A DNA stretch of 64,000 bases from RUG11551 sp045586185 (GTDB taxonomy: Bacteria; Planctomycetota; Planctomycetia; Pirellulales; Thermoguttaceae): NCBI GenBank assembly GCA_045586185.1, contig JAZMZV010000160.1, forward strand, positions 1 to 64,000, read 5' to 3'. Positions within the stretch are counted from its first letter, which is position 1. Each line of letters begins with the position of its first letter. Shown in pieces: positions 17,207-25,919 of the stretch. Both the position numbers and the translations under genes were made by a program. The notes under the pieces are model-generated. The model saw only the letters and a list, made by a program, of their open reading frames with translations, was not told the DNA's origin and searched no databases.

Positions 17207-20200
17207 TTACAGTTTCCTTGATACTTCTTCAATCTTGTAGGCTTCGAACACGTCGCCTTCTTTAATGTCGTTGAAGTTTTGCAGCTTGATACCGCATTCG
17301 TACCCTTGCTGAACTTCCTTGACGTCGTCCTTCTCGCGCTTGAGCGTGTCGATGGCGTAGTCGCCGATAATTCGGTTCTCGCGAATCAGACGGACGCGGC
17401 AGCCTCGCTGAACCATGCCGGTCAAAACGCGGCAGCCGGCAATCGTTCCAACGTGACTGATAACGAAGCGTTTCTGGACGACAATTCGCCCCAGCTCGGT
17501 TTCCTTCTCTTCCGGCTTGAGCATGCCTTCCATAGCCGCCTTGATGTCGTCGGTCATCTTGTAGATGATGTCGTAACGGCGAATCTGGACGCCCTTCTGT
17601 TCCGCCAGAACGCGAGCGTTTTCGTCTGGAACGACGTTGAATCCGAAAATAATCGCGTTGGACGCGTCTGCCAGAGCAACGTCCGCTTCGGTAATTCCGC
17701 CGACCATCGCCTGAAGAATTTTGATTTGGACTTCCGGGTTCTCCAGCTTGGCAATTTCCGCCTTGATGGCTTCGATTGACCCGCGGACGTCTGTACGAAG
17801 GATGACATTGAGCGTCTGTACAGAGGAGCCGAACAGGTCTTCCAAGGTAACGTGCTTGACAGCCGTACCCGCCATGTCCAGCTGATGTTCGAATTCCGCC
17901 TTGCGAGCGGCAATCTCGCGCGCCTCGGTGATGTCGTCCAGAACGTAGAACTTGTCGCCCGCTCCCGGCGCCTTGTCCAACCCAAAGAGGTTGACCGGCA
18001 TGCTGGGAAGAGCCTTCTGGACGCGGTTCTTGGTCTGTAACGTTTCTGTCATGGACTTGACTCTGCCGTAGGCGGAACCGCAAACGACGATGTCGCCGAC
18101 CTTGAGCGTACCCTTCTGAACGAGGACTTTGGCGACCGCGCCCTGATCTTGATTGAGCTGGGATTCCAGGCAGATGCCCATCGCCGCGCGTTTCGGGTTG
18201 GCTTTGTAGTCGTGCAGTTCTGCAACGGTCAGAATCGTATCGAGCAGTTCGTCAACGCCCTCTCCTGTAACGGCAGAGCACTTGACGACTTCGACGTCGC
18301 CGCCCCATTCAGACGGCAAAACGTCGTGCGACGCCAGTTCCTGCAGCACCTTGGGAACGTTGACGCCGGGGATGTCGATCTTATTCAGAGCGACAACAAT
18401 CGGGACGCCGGCGGCGCGAGCGTGACTAATCGCTTCCTCGGTTTGAGGCATGACGCCGTCGTCTGCCGCGACAACCAAAACGGCGATGTCGGTGCAGTTG
18501 GCGCCGCGAGCGCGCATTTCGGTAAACGCCTGGTGACCGGGCGTGTCGACGAAAGTAATTTTGTTACCGTCTTTGGAAATCTGATACGCTCTGATATGCT
18601 GAGTAATTCCGCCCTTTTCGCCGGAGCAGACGTCGATGCCGATGATTCTGTCAAGCAAAGAAGTCTTGCCGTGGTCAACGTGACCAAGGAAGGTAATAAT
18701 CGGCGGACGCGACTTGAGGTCTTCCGGAGCGTCTTCCATTTCCTCGGCGGCTGTGATGAGCTTTTCTTCCAGGGACTGGGGCTGACGAATCTCGACGTTG
18801 AAATTGAGTTCCGCCGCGACGAGTTCTGCCGTGTCCGCGTCCATGGACGCGTTAATTGCCAGCGGCATGCCCATTTGCATGAGTTTGGCAATAACTTTTG
18901 TAACAGGCAGTTCCAGTTCTTCTGCAAAGGAACGAACGGTAATCGGCAGAGTAATAATAATCTTGTTTTTACGCGGAGCAGCCGTATTCTGACCGGTTCT
19001 GATGAGATGCTTTGATCTGTTGGGCGTTTCCTCGTATTCGTTCTGTCTGCCGCCTTTTCTTCCCGGTGGCAGAGCGGACTTGCCCATGCCGCGGTCTTTG
19101 CGCTTTTGCTGACGCTGGTCGCGATTCATCATAACCAGAGTTCCACCGCGCTTTGACGTCTTTTCCTTGCCTTTAATCTGAGGTTCGTCTTGAATCTCGT
19201 TTTTATTATTGTTCTTTTTCTGCTTGTTTTTCTTCTTTTCAGCCTGAGCTTTGAGCTCTTCCTGACGCTGATTTTCCGCCTGTTTGAGGTGCTTTTCCAA
19301 CGGGGCTTTTCCCGCCTTGACGTTGCGAATTACTTCCGTTGACAAGCGAATATCCGGTTTTTGAGCGACAGGCTCTTTTTCCTTCTTCTGACTGGGCTGT
19401 TTGACTTCCGGCATCGGCGCCAACAAACGCTGCAGCGGACCGCGGCGGCGTTCGTCCTTACCCTTCTTTTCCGAATCCGCCGGCTTTTTGCGCTCTTCGC
19501 GATGTCCAATAACGTTAATCACCGGGATCGAACGCTTGCGAATCGGCTGAGCGGGTTCCGTTGGTTCTGTCTGCTGATCAGAATCGGAGGGCTTGTCGCC
19601 AGAGTCAGGCTCATTTTCAGCTTGAACCGGCTTTTCCTCTGTAACAGGTTTTTCCTCAACGGCAGGCTCGACGGTTTGAGTTGACGTTGTTTCCGGCTTT
19701 GTTTCGCTTTTCGGTTCCGCCGTCAGGTCAGATTTTGGTTCAGAGGAAAGCGCAGAGCTATCAGCAGAGCTTTCTCCGGCGCGTTTAATAACCTTGATAA
19801 CAGGCGTTTTGGGACCAGCCGGCTTGACGGGAGCGGCAGGTTTCTGCAACTCGTCTGCCGATGGAGCTTTTTCAGGCCCCGATTTCGGTTCAGCGTCGGT
19901 CTTTTCCGGCTTGCTTTCCGGCTGAGCGGCTCCCTTTTCTGACGAAACGTCAGATTGCGGAGTCGATACAGGAACCGGTTCCTTCTGAGCGGTTTGAACG
20001 ACCGGCTGTTCTGCTGCCGGTTCAGAGTCCGCCTTTGGTTTGAGATCTTTGTTCTTATCAGATTCTTCCGGTTTCGGACGCGATTTGGTTTTTGGAGTCA
20101 AATCGCGAATCTTTCCGTACTCCATCGGATGAGATGGCGGAATGGGCGCGTTGTTAGCGGGAGCCGCATTAAAATCAACGACTGTTTTTTGGGGCTGCTG

Positions 20201-20353
20201 CGCGAGATGTGTTTTGATCTTTGCAACATCATCGTCAGTCAGGTTTGTCAAAGCCGCTGCTTTGCTCTTAATACCCAACTGCTGACAAAGGTCAATCAGA
20301 ACTTTGCTTTCGACGTGAAGATCCTTCGCTAACGCATAAATTCTAATGGTCAA
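17207..20353 (-). CDS. infB: Translation initiation factor IF-2
   Basis: A 1048-residue GTPase that places initiator tRNA on the 30S subunit and drives subunit joining. Residues 1-50 match an IF2 N-terminal module (RIYALAKDLHVESKVLIDLC). Residues about 60-455 are a long Pro/Lys/Glu/Ser-rich linker, larger than in most bacteria. A second IF2_N module (about 468-520) precedes the G domain: G1 GHVDHGKTS near residue 555, G3 DTPGH, G4 NKID, then the domain II-IV beta barrels and C-terminal fMet-tRNA-binding domain ending EEVSRKL. Downstream of nusA across a 245-bp gap with a terminator-like hairpin, and 3 bp ahead of rbfA. Confidence 0.97.
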   Translation of the reverse strand: MTIRIYALAKDLHVESKVLIDLCQQLGIKSKAAALTNLTDDDVAKIKTHLAQQPQKTVVDFNAAPANNAPIPPSHPMEYGKIRDLTPKTKSRPKPEESDKNKDLKPKADSEPAAEQPVVQTAQKEPVPVSTPQSDVSSEKGAAQPESKPEKTDAEPKSGPEKAPSADELQKPAAPVKPAGPKTPVIKVIKRAGESSADSSALSSEPKSDLTAEPKSETKPETTSTQTVEPAVEEKPVTEEKPVQAENEPDSGDKPSDSDQQTEPTEPAQPIRKRSIPVINVIGHREERKKPADSEKKGKDERRRGPLQRLLAPMPEVKQPSQKKEKEPVAQKPDIRLSTEVIRNVKAGKAPLEKHLKQAENQRQEELKAQAEKKKNKQKKNNNKNEIQDEPQIKGKEKTSKRGGTLVMMNRDQRQQKRKDRGMGKSALPPGRKGGRQNEYEETPNRSKHLIRTGQNTAAPRKNKIIITLPITVRSFAEELELPVTKVIAKLMQMGMPLAINASMDADTAELVAAELNFNVEIRQPQSLEEKLITAAEEMEDAPEDLKSRPPIITFLGHVDHGKTSLLDRIIGIDVCSGEKGGITQHIRAYQISKDGNKITFVDTPGHQAFTEMRARGANCTDIAVLVVAADDGVMPQTEEAISHARAAGVPIVVALNKIDIPGVNVPKVLQELASHDVLPSEWGGDVEVVKCSAVTGEGVDELLDTILTVAELHDYKANPKRAAMGICLESQLNQDQGAVAKVLVQKGTLKVGDIVVCGSAYGRVKSMTETLQTKNRVQKALPSMPVNLFGLDKAPGAGDKFYVLDDITEAREIAARKAEFEHQLDMAGTAVKHVTLEDLFGSSVQTLNVILRTDVRGSIEAIKAEIAKLENPEVQIKILQAMVGGITEADVALADASNAIIFGFNVVPDENARVLAEQKGVQIRRYDIIYKMTDDIKAAMEGMLKPEEKETELGRIVVQKRFVISHVGTIAGCRVLTGMVQRGCRVRLIRENRIIGDYAIDTLKREKDDVKEVQQGYECGIKLQNFNDIKEGDVFEAYKIEEVSRKL

Positions 20354-20557
20354 TCGACAACTCCTCGGATTAGAGTCAACGGCTGCAAAAGCGCAAGCGC
20401 TAACTCGGGAATCCGTAAAAATACCTTGACGGTTCCTCGATGAGGCCTTCCAAAGATTGACGTCAATCTGAATTTATGGAGTAAGGTTACATCGGGAAGC
20501 GTCCAATAAAAAAGTGAAACAAATCGGCAGACAACATAGTCTGCTCGTGTTGGAAAC

Positions 20558-20592
20558 AATTATAACTAAAAACGAGCATTGCAGTTCTCGTT
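20558..20592 (-). terminator. Hairpin after nusA, with a TATAAT just beyond
   Basis: On the minus strand AAACGAG pairs with CTCGTTT (20586-20592 with 20569-20575) around a 10-nt loop and runs into a short U tract: terminator-like. A TATAAT follows immediately (20558-20563) but has no good -35. infB may therefore be partly uncoupled from nusA. Confidence 0.5.
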
Positions 20593-20598
20593 TAAATC

Positions 20599-21825
20599 TT
20601 ATTGTTCTTCAGAAACGGACTCGTCCGTTTCAGCGTCTGCGGCAGGGGCGTCTGATTCTGTCGGCTGGTCAACCGCCTCGTTGGAATTGGCGCGGCGATC
20701 GGCTTCGTCGATAATGGCGTTCGCCTCTTCTTCAGATAAACCGCCCATTTCCTGGAGTGCGTCCGGCTCGATAATTGACAGGTCATCGTAGGAAACGAAC
20801 CCTTCGCCGACAAGCATATCCGCCAAATCGTCTGAAACGCCGGGAATGCTGCGGAACCCAAGCACCGCCTTGTCGAGCGTTTCCTGGAGTTCTTCCGCCG
20901 TCATGATTTCGATATCCCAGCCGACCAGCTTGCTTGCCAGACGAACGTTTTGTCCCTTCTTGCCAATGCCCAGCGAAAGCTGCTCTTCCTTGACCAGAAC
21001 AATCGCGCGTCCGAGCATGGTGCAAAGAATCGTTTCTTCGACTTCTGCCGGTTTGAGGGCGTTGGGAATGAACTTCATGGGGTCTGATTCCCACGGGACA
21101 ATATCGATCTGTTCGCCCGCGAGGTCGCTTTTGATGTCTTTAATGCGGTTGCCGCGAACGCCAACGCAGGAACCGACGCAGTCAATGCGCTGGTCTTCGC
21201 TGACAACGGCGACCTTGCTGCGATAACCGGGTTCTCGGCTGATTCCCTTGATTTCGATAACGCCTTCGGCAATTTCCGGGATGTTTTCTTCAAACAGGCG
21301 TTTGACCAAATGCGTGCGAATTCGGCTGAGGATAACCTTGACGCGGGAGCCTTGTTTTCGAACTTCTGCAATCGTAGCGCGAATCTGATCTCCAACCTTG
21401 ATGGATTCTTTGGGAATCATTTCGCTGGCTGGCAAGATTGCCTCAATATTGCCCAGTTGAACGATAGCGGTGCCGCGTTCCATTTTGTGAACTTTGCCGG
21501 TAACCATGTCGTCCAACTGCGACTTGAATTCATCGTAAAGCGTATCGCGTTCTGCTTCGCGAATCTTTTGAATCATGACCTGCTTTGCCGTCTGAGCGCC
21601 AATGCGCTGAGAGATCTCTTCCGCCGGCATGGGAATGCCGTTGTGGGAAGCTGCGATCTGTCCGGTTGCAGGGTCTATATGAACTTGAACGTCGCAGTCG
21701 TCTCCGTAGTATTTTTTGGCTGCTGTGAGCAGACCAGACTCTATACCTGCGATGATAATCTCTTTGGCGATTTTCTTTTCGCGGTGGATGGAGTCGACAA
21801 TTCGTAACAGTTCTGCTGCGTCCAT
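20599..21825 (-). CDS. nusA: Transcription termination/antitermination factor NusA
   Basis: About 408 residues from the ATG at 21825 (MDAAELLRIVDS). Upstream in-frame starts would add 24 residues that do not belong to the family. The order is the NusA N-terminal RNA-polymerase-binding domain (1-125), an S1 domain (about 130-200; GKVHKMERGTAIVQLGNIEA), KH1 (GSRVKVILSRI to KVAVVSEDQ) and KH2 (GVRGNRIKDIKSDLAGEQI; VKEEQLSLGIGKKGQNVRLA). A helix-hairpin-helix-like acidic C-terminal region (LADMLVGEGFVSYDDLS) follows, ending in a short Asp/Glu-rich tail. It binds RNA polymerase and nascent RNA at pauses. It heads the block with infB and rbfA; no rimP precedes it and no ylxR follows it. Its leader holds a terminator-like hairpin. 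Confidence 0.96.
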   Translation of the reverse strand: MDAAELLRIVDSIHREKKIAKEIIIAGIESGLLTAAKKYYGDDCDVQVHIDPATGQIAASHNGIPMPAEEISQRIGAQTAKQVMIQKIREAERDTLYDEFKSQLDDMVTGKVHKMERGTAIVQLGNIEAILPASEMIPKESIKVGDQIRATIAEVRKQGSRVKVILSRIRTHLVKRLFEENIPEIAEGVIEIKGISREPGYRSKVAVVSEDQRIDCVGSCVGVRGNRIKDIKSDLAGEQIDIVPWESDPMKFIPNALKPAEVEETILCTMLGRAIVLVKEEQLSLGIGKKGQNVRLASKLVGWDIEIMTAEELQETLDKAVLGFRSIPGVSDDLADMLVGEGFVSYDDLSIIEPDALQEMGGLSEEEANAIIDEADRRANSNEAVDQPTESDAPAADAETDESVSEEQ

Positions 21826-21975
21826 AGTGTATATCCTGTTTGTAATGGTTAATAATCTGTGGTTAATAGGTTCCGGCAAACGCGCCAAGACAAGCAATGC
21901 ATTTAACGCGCGGTTTACGCTTAACGGTAAATGCTAGTCTTGTACGCCTAAATCTGGAACGCTCAGCAAAATTAC

Positions 21976-22020
21976 AAAAAACCCCTATAGCGCGTCCTCC
22001 GAAAAGAACGACTAAAGGGG
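21976..22020 (-). terminator. Terminator-like hairpin inside the nusA leader (possible attenuator)
   Basis: Read on the minus strand, CCCCTTTAG (from 22020) pairs with CTATAGGGG (ending 21982), 8 of 9 positions, followed at once by six U. It lies about 30-75 nt after the predicted start site and about 150 nt before the nusA ATG, so it would terminate nusA transcripts early unless overridden. Confidence 0.7.
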
Positions 22021-22056
22021 CGATACAATTTCGCCAATTCATAAACCTTAACGCAT

Positions 22057-22085
22057 AGTATAATCATTTTTTGTATTTCTTTCAA
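22057..22085 (-). promoter_or_regulatory. Promoter of the nusA-infB-rbfA block
   Basis: On the minus strand TTGAAA (22080-22085), 17 bp, TATACT (22057-22062). The leader of about 220 nt contains the hairpin at 21976-22020. Confidence 0.7.
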
Positions 22086-22196
22086 GCAGACCCCCCGCTC
22101 ATTTTCCCTATTTTTATTAAAGATTTTCAATTTTTTCCCATGAAGGAGTCGATTTTATATCTCCTAAAATACCAAATTCCCTCGTTTAACCCCGGC

Positions 22197-22225
22197 TTGA
22201 TTAATAATTGGAAATATTTTATAAT
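22197..22225 (+). promoter_or_regulatory. Promoter of the phosphodiester glycosidase gene
   Basis: TTGATT (22197-22202), 17 bp, TATAAT (22220-22225). The leader is about 55 nt. It is divergent from the nusA promoter about 110 bp away. Confidence 0.65.
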
Positions 22226-22286
22226 TCAAGAAAAGTCGTTTTATCTTGTAACTACAACTTTTATTTTTATCGCCTAAACGAATAAC

Positions 22287-23189
22287 ATGAAACATTTTAT
22301 TCTGAATTATTGGACGAACGCGTGCGTTGCTTTGACCGCTATGTTTGCCTGTTCTTTTGGGGCTATGGCTCAAGAAGTTCCTTCAAACCTGGAATGGAAA
22401 AAACTTTACGACGGCATTGAACACGCTCATTTTACCATTCAAGAGCCGCTTTTGAACGTCAACGTATTGAGAATTGACGCAACAAACCCCAAATTGACGT
22501 TCCATACAACCTCGCCGAGCAAAAACTGGGTTGCCGACAAAAACGAAACCGATCGTCGAACTCTGCCCGACAGCGTGGTTGAAGAAAACATGATTGTCGC
22601 CGTTAACGCCAATTTCTACCAACCGTTTAACGCTCAGACGCGGGTTTCCCGCGGTCCGGCTGACAATAAGGGTCTGGTCGTATCAAACGGCGTTCTCGTT
22701 TCGCCAACGATTGACGGTTTTCCGTCGTTTATTCAAAATAAAGACGGTTCCGTCGAAATTCGCTCCGTTCGCCCGGGAGATTCTCTGGACAACATTCAAA
22801 CCGCCGTTTCCGGACACAATACTGTTCTCAAGGACGGAAAATGCCCTATCATTGATCAAGTGGAATCGTTCCCTTATCTCAAAGTTCGACATCCGCGGAC
22901 GCTGGCAGGCATTTCTCAAGACAAAAAATACGTTTACCTGGTAACCATCGACGGCCGTCAACCGGAATTCAGCGTCGGAACAAGCATCCTGGAAAGCGCC
23001 GAGATTATGCGTCAACTTGGGGCTTACGACGCGGTCAATCTGGACGGCGGCGGGTCAACGACGATGGCGTATCGCGACGAATCCGGCAAGCCCGTTGTTC
23101 TCAATCGACCTGTCGGGTTGGGGCCCGCCAATACGCTGCGTCACAACGCCAACGCCTTGGGCGTAAAAATCCTGGAACAGGCTCCGTAA
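22287..23189 (+). CDS. Secreted phosphodiester glycosidase (NAGPA-domain) family protein
   Basis: A 300-residue exported protein. Signal peptide at 1-29 (ending FGAMA-QEV). The rest matches the domain of the mammalian uncovering enzyme NAGPA and bacterial relatives: EHAHFTIQEPLLNVNVLRIDA start, VNANFYQPF, PRTLAGISQDKKYVYLVTIDG, the family's hallmark NLDGGGSTTMAY, and a closing NTLRHNANALGVKI. Members cleave phosphodiester-linked sugars; in bacteria the substrate is thought to lie in the envelope or exopolysaccharide. The real target here is unknown. Monocistronic. Confidence 0.88.
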   Translation: MKHFILNYWTNACVALTAMFACSFGAMAQEVPSNLEWKKLYDGIEHAHFTIQEPLLNVNVLRIDATNPKLTFHTTSPSKNWVADKNETDRRTLPDSVVEENMIVAVNANFYQPFNAQTRVSRGPADNKGLVVSNGVLVSPTIDGFPSFIQNKDGSVEIRSVRPGDSLDNIQTAVSGHNTVLKDGKCPIIDQVESFPYLKVRHPRTLAGISQDKKYVYLVTIDGRQPEFSVGTSILESAEIMRQLGAYDAVNLDGGGSTTMAYRDESGKPVVLNRPVGLGPANTLRHNANALGVKILEQAP

Positions 23190-23282
23190 ATGAACAAACC
23201 GGATCAACGGTTTTGTCAGGCGTGCAAAAGCGCGAGCTGGTCGCTTTGGACTCCTAACGGTTCACTCTTTTATGGGGGTTGC

Positions 23283-23310
23283 TTTTCAAAGAATTGGAAT
23301 TTGCTATAAT
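23283..23310 (+). promoter_or_regulatory. Promoter of the zinc-ribbon gene
   Basis: TATAAT at 23305-23310 with TTTTCA (23283-23288) 16 bp upstream. A TTGCTT at 23279-23284 is a better hexamer but 20 bp away. Confidence 0.45.
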
Positions 23311-23358
23311 AAAGAGAGAAATTAATACTTGGTCGTTTTTTTGAAAGAATATATACCC

Positions 23359-24093
23359 ATGGAAAGCAATCCCGTTACTGAAACGCTTCGCGCGATTTAC
23401 AGTTTACACAATCGGTTTAACGAAATCCATCAGACGCTGACCAAAGCGCCGAGAATTCTGGCTCTGCACCATCAGAGAGTCGACGCTCAGCAAAAGGCTC
23501 TTGACGACGCAGCCGCTCAGGTTTTGGAGCAGAAAAAACTCGCAGCAACGAAACAGGGTCAGCTTGACGACGGCGAATCGAAGATTAAAAAGCGCGAGTC
23601 CCAGCTGATGGAGTGCAAGTCAAACGACGAATACAAAGCTCTTCAGCAGGACATCAAAGCCAGCAAGATGGCGATGAGCGTTCTTTCAGACGAAATTCTC
23701 GAAGTCCTCGAAAAGATTGAAACTCTGGAAGCGAACGAAGCGAAGGAAAAAGAAGCTCTTGCAAAAGTTCAGGCGGAGTTCGAAAAGTTCAAAGCGGACA
23801 TGGAAGAAAAACGTCCGGCTTTGGAACAGCGTCGGGCGGAAATTATCGAAAAGCTGAAAGAAGAAGAAAAGAAACTGCCTCAGGAATTCAAGGATTTGTA
23901 CAATCGAGCGGCGCACAACACGTTTGCTCGAGACGGTCAGTACGACGTTTTGTCGCCGCTGAAAAACGGGATCTGCGGTCAATGCAACACCGCTCAGGTT
24001 AAGAACACGATTTCGCAGGTTTACGTCGGCGAGTTCTGCGTCTGCTCGTCCTGCGGCCGAATCTTGTTCGCGCCGGAAGGCAGATTAGAGTAG
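23359..24093 (+). CDS. Coiled-coil protein with C-terminal C4 zinc ribbon
   Basis: About 244 residues from the ATG at 23359 (MESNPVTETLRAIYSLHN). An in-frame TTG at 23329 would add 10 residues but lies too close to the -10 box. Residues about 30-185 form a long antiparallel coiled coil rich in Glu, Lys and Ala. The C-terminus is a treble-clef-like zinc ribbon with CGQC and CSSC pairs (KNGICGQCN ... EFCVCSSCGRILF). The architecture matches the CT398/DUF164 family, sometimes linked to nucleic-acid or flagellar functions but without an agreed role. The TAG stop belongs to the first heptamer of the following repeat. It precedes pgsA on the same strand. Confidence 0.85.
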   Translation: MESNPVTETLRAIYSLHNRFNEIHQTLTKAPRILALHHQRVDAQQKALDDAAAQVLEQKKLAATKQGQLDDGESKIKKRESQLMECKSNDEYKALQQDIKASKMAMSVLSDEILEVLEKIETLEANEAKEKEALAKVQAEFEKFKADMEEKRPALEQRRAEIIEKLKEEEKKLPQEFKDLYNRAAHNTFARDGQYDVLSPLKNGICGQCNTAQVKNTISQVYVGEFCVCSSCGRILFAPEGRLE

Positions 24094-24165
24094 CGAGTAA
24101 CGAGTAGCGAGTAGCGAGATACGCAAGCGTCGCACTAAATCCTCTCGCAACTCGCAACTAACAAC
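24088..24165 (+). repeat. Heptamer-hairpin element between zinc-ribbon gene and pgsA
   Basis: Left arm of TAGCGAG units (24088-24119), core ACGCAAGCGTCGCACT (from 24121), right arm of CTCGCAA units ending about 24165. The arms differ by one base per unit. The left arm provides the TAG stop of the preceding gene; the right arm ends about 20 nt before the pgsA start. Confidence 0.85.
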
Positions 24166-24183
24166 TTTTTATAGGGAAATGTC

Positions 24184-24837
24184 ATGGAAGCTCAAACTAC
24201 AAACTGGAAGAACGTTCCCAACGCGCTGTCGGCGTTAAGAATCGTACTGGCGATAGTTTTATTTGTTTTAATCGGCTTGGCTTCGGCTGAAGCTCCGATG
24301 CTGTACCTGTCAGCGCTGATCGTGTTTGTTTTGGCGTCGATAACGGACTTCGTCGACGGCTGGTGGGCGCGGCATTATCATCAAGTAACAAAGCTGGGAA
24401 GAATTCTCGACCCGTTTGCCGATAAAATGCTCATTTGCGGGACGTTTATCTTCCTGTGCGCCATTCCGGAACTGGCAAACGACCCGTGCGGCTATCCGAC
24501 AGGAATGCGTCCGTGGGTGGCGGTCGTTATCGTTTCCCGAGAATTGATCATCACGATTTTGCGTTCCTATATGGAAGGGCAGGGCATCGACTTTTCCGCC
24601 AAATGGGTGGGAAAAATCAAGATGGGGTTCCAGTGCGTTGCGGCGATTACCGCGCTGCTGTATTTGACGCTGCTTCCGTTTGCCGATAAAATGCCGTGTC
24701 CGCATATTCTGCCGACGGTTCAATGGGCGATGATCGTTTCCGTCTGGATTACGGTTATTTCGACCGTCCAGTCCGCATTGGTTTATGTCCATAAGGCGAT
24801 TACAGAGTCCGTCAAAAAGGCGGCTGAATCGAAGTGA
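24184..24837 (+). CDS. pgsA: CDP-diacylglycerol-glycerol-3-phosphate 3-phosphatidyltransferase
   Basis: A 217-residue membrane enzyme that makes phosphatidylglycerophosphate, first step to phosphatidylglycerol and cardiolipin. The CDP-alcohol phosphotransferase signature is intact: D-x2-DG-x2-AR-x-G-x3-D-x3-D, seen as DFVDGWWAR then GRILDPFADK at residues about 60-84. Transmembrane helices lie at about 17-35, 38-57, 84-102, 116-135, 155-175 and 182-205. It starts with NWKNVPNALSALRIVLA, typical of PgsA. It has an A/G-rich site (TAGGGAAA) before the ATG. A heptamer element separates it from each neighbour. Confidence 0.93.
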   Translation: MEAQTTNWKNVPNALSALRIVLAIVLFVLIGLASAEAPMLYLSALIVFVLASITDFVDGWWARHYHQVTKLGRILDPFADKMLICGTFIFLCAIPELANDPCGYPTGMRPWVAVVIVSRELIITILRSYMEGQGIDFSAKWVGKIKMGFQCVAAITALLYLTLLPFADKMPCPHILPTVQWAMIVSVWITVISTVQSALVYVHKAITESVKKAAESK

Positions 24838-24886
24838 TTTTCGTTATTCCGGCAAGTTCGTACCAGTCAATGATAATTGGTTATTC

Positions 24887-24980
24887 AAGTTGCGAGAAAC
24901 GAGTAGCGAGTAGCGAGAAACGTAAGCGCCTCAAAAAATCTTCTCGCAACTCGCAACTCGCAACTCGCAACTCGCAACTT
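24887..24980 (+). repeat. Heptamer-hairpin element between pgsA and galU (best-formed copy)
   Basis: Left arm AAGTTGCGAG, then GAGTAGC units, core ACGTAAGCGCCTCA (24920-24933), right arm of five exact CTCGCAA heptamers (24943-24977) ending CTT. The terminal ten bases pair perfectly (AAGTTGCGAG with CTCGCAACTT). Confidence 0.9.
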
Positions 24981-25033
24981 AATATTCGCAGTTGCCGGAT
25001 AAACCGTTATTTTATTAGAACAATTTTAACGTC

Positions 25034-25915
25034 ATGAGCGTAGAATTAGCTGTTATTCCAGTGGCGGGCAGAGGAACCCGTCTGTTGCCGTTAACCAAAA
25101 GCCAGCCGAAGGAAATGCTTCCCGTCGGTCGCAAGTCGGTGGTTCAGTACGTTGTCGAAGAACTCAACGCCTGCGGAATCAATCGGATGCTGTTTATTAC
25201 CGGCCCCGGCAAGACCGCGATTGAAAATCATTTCGACATCGACGCAGAGCTGATTGAAAATCTCCGTCGAACGGGTAAAGAAGAACTTTTGGCGGAACTC
25301 GCTTTCGAACGCGCCAATGTAGAGTATTTCTATACCCGTCAGCGGCGTCAGCTGGGGCTGGGACACGCGGTTTTGTGCGCTCAGCCGGTTGTCGGAAAGC
25401 AGTCGTTTGTCGTCGCCTTGGGAGACTCCATGCTCGGCATGCACGCCAAGGCGAAAGTCGTCGCCCGCATGACTCAAGTTTTTGAAGAGCAGAACGCCGA
25501 CGCAGTTATCGCCCTGGAAGAAGTTCCGAAAGAAGAAGTCGTCCATTACGGCATCGCCAAACCCATGACCAAGGCGGCGGACGTGTTCCAGATGGCGGAC
25601 ATGATTGAAAAACCGTCTGTCAAAGAGGCTCCCAGCCGTCTGGCTTGTGCGGCGCGATACGTGTTCAAAGCGGATTTGTTTGACTACCTCAAGGAAACCA
25701 AACCCGGCAAAAACGGCGAGATTCAGCTTACCGACGCGATTCGCGCCATGATTAACGACGGCCGCAAGGTCTTGGGCGTTCGCTGCCGAAAGAACGAGAA
25801 ACGGTTCGACATCGGAAACTTCCACAGCTACTTCAAGGCGTTTACGGAATACGCCCTGGCGGATCCCGACTACGGCGCCGAGCTGAAAGAACTGTTGAAA
25901 AGCCTTGTAAAATAG
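25034..25915 (+). CDS. galU: UTP-glucose-1-phosphate uridylyltransferase
   Basis: A 293-residue nucleotidyltransferase that makes UDP-glucose for polysaccharide, glycolipid and galactose metabolism. It shows the GalU signature AVIPVAGRGTRLLPLTKSQPKEM with the nucleotide-binding G-x-G-T-R loop and the conserved Lys, then VQYVVEELNACGI, the QLGLGHAVLCA segment, VALGDSM (metal-binding Asp), MIEKPSVKEAPS and the GKNGEIQLTDAI motif. Length is normal. Preceded by the heptamer element; otherwise no partner genes for sugar-nucleotide metabolism are adjacent. Confidence 0.95.
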   Translation: MSVELAVIPVAGRGTRLLPLTKSQPKEMLPVGRKSVVQYVVEELNACGINRMLFITGPGKTAIENHFDIDAELIENLRRTGKEELLAELAFERANVEYFYTRQRRQLGLGHAVLCAQPVVGKQSFVVALGDSMLGMHAKAKVVARMTQVFEEQNADAVIALEEVPKEEVVHYGIAKPMTKAADVFQMADMIEKPSVKEAPSRLACAARYVFKADLFDYLKETKPGKNGEIQLTDAIRAMINDGRKVLGVRCRKNEKRFDIGNFHSYFKAFTEYALADPDYGAELKELLKSLVK

Positions 25916-25919
25916 TTGC

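Noticed and set aside
20350..20559. Small minus-strand ORF between nusA and infB, where ylxR often lies
   Set aside because: It lacks the conserved Cys/Arg start and RNA-binding motifs of YlxR and has a poor composition.
24887..24980. Tandem units could be mistaken for a CRISPR array
   Set aside because: Units are 7 bp without spacers, form inverted arms, and no cas genes are present.
25091..25825. 244-residue minus-strand frame opposite galU
   Set aside because: galU is unmistakable; the antisense frame has no domain and poor composition.
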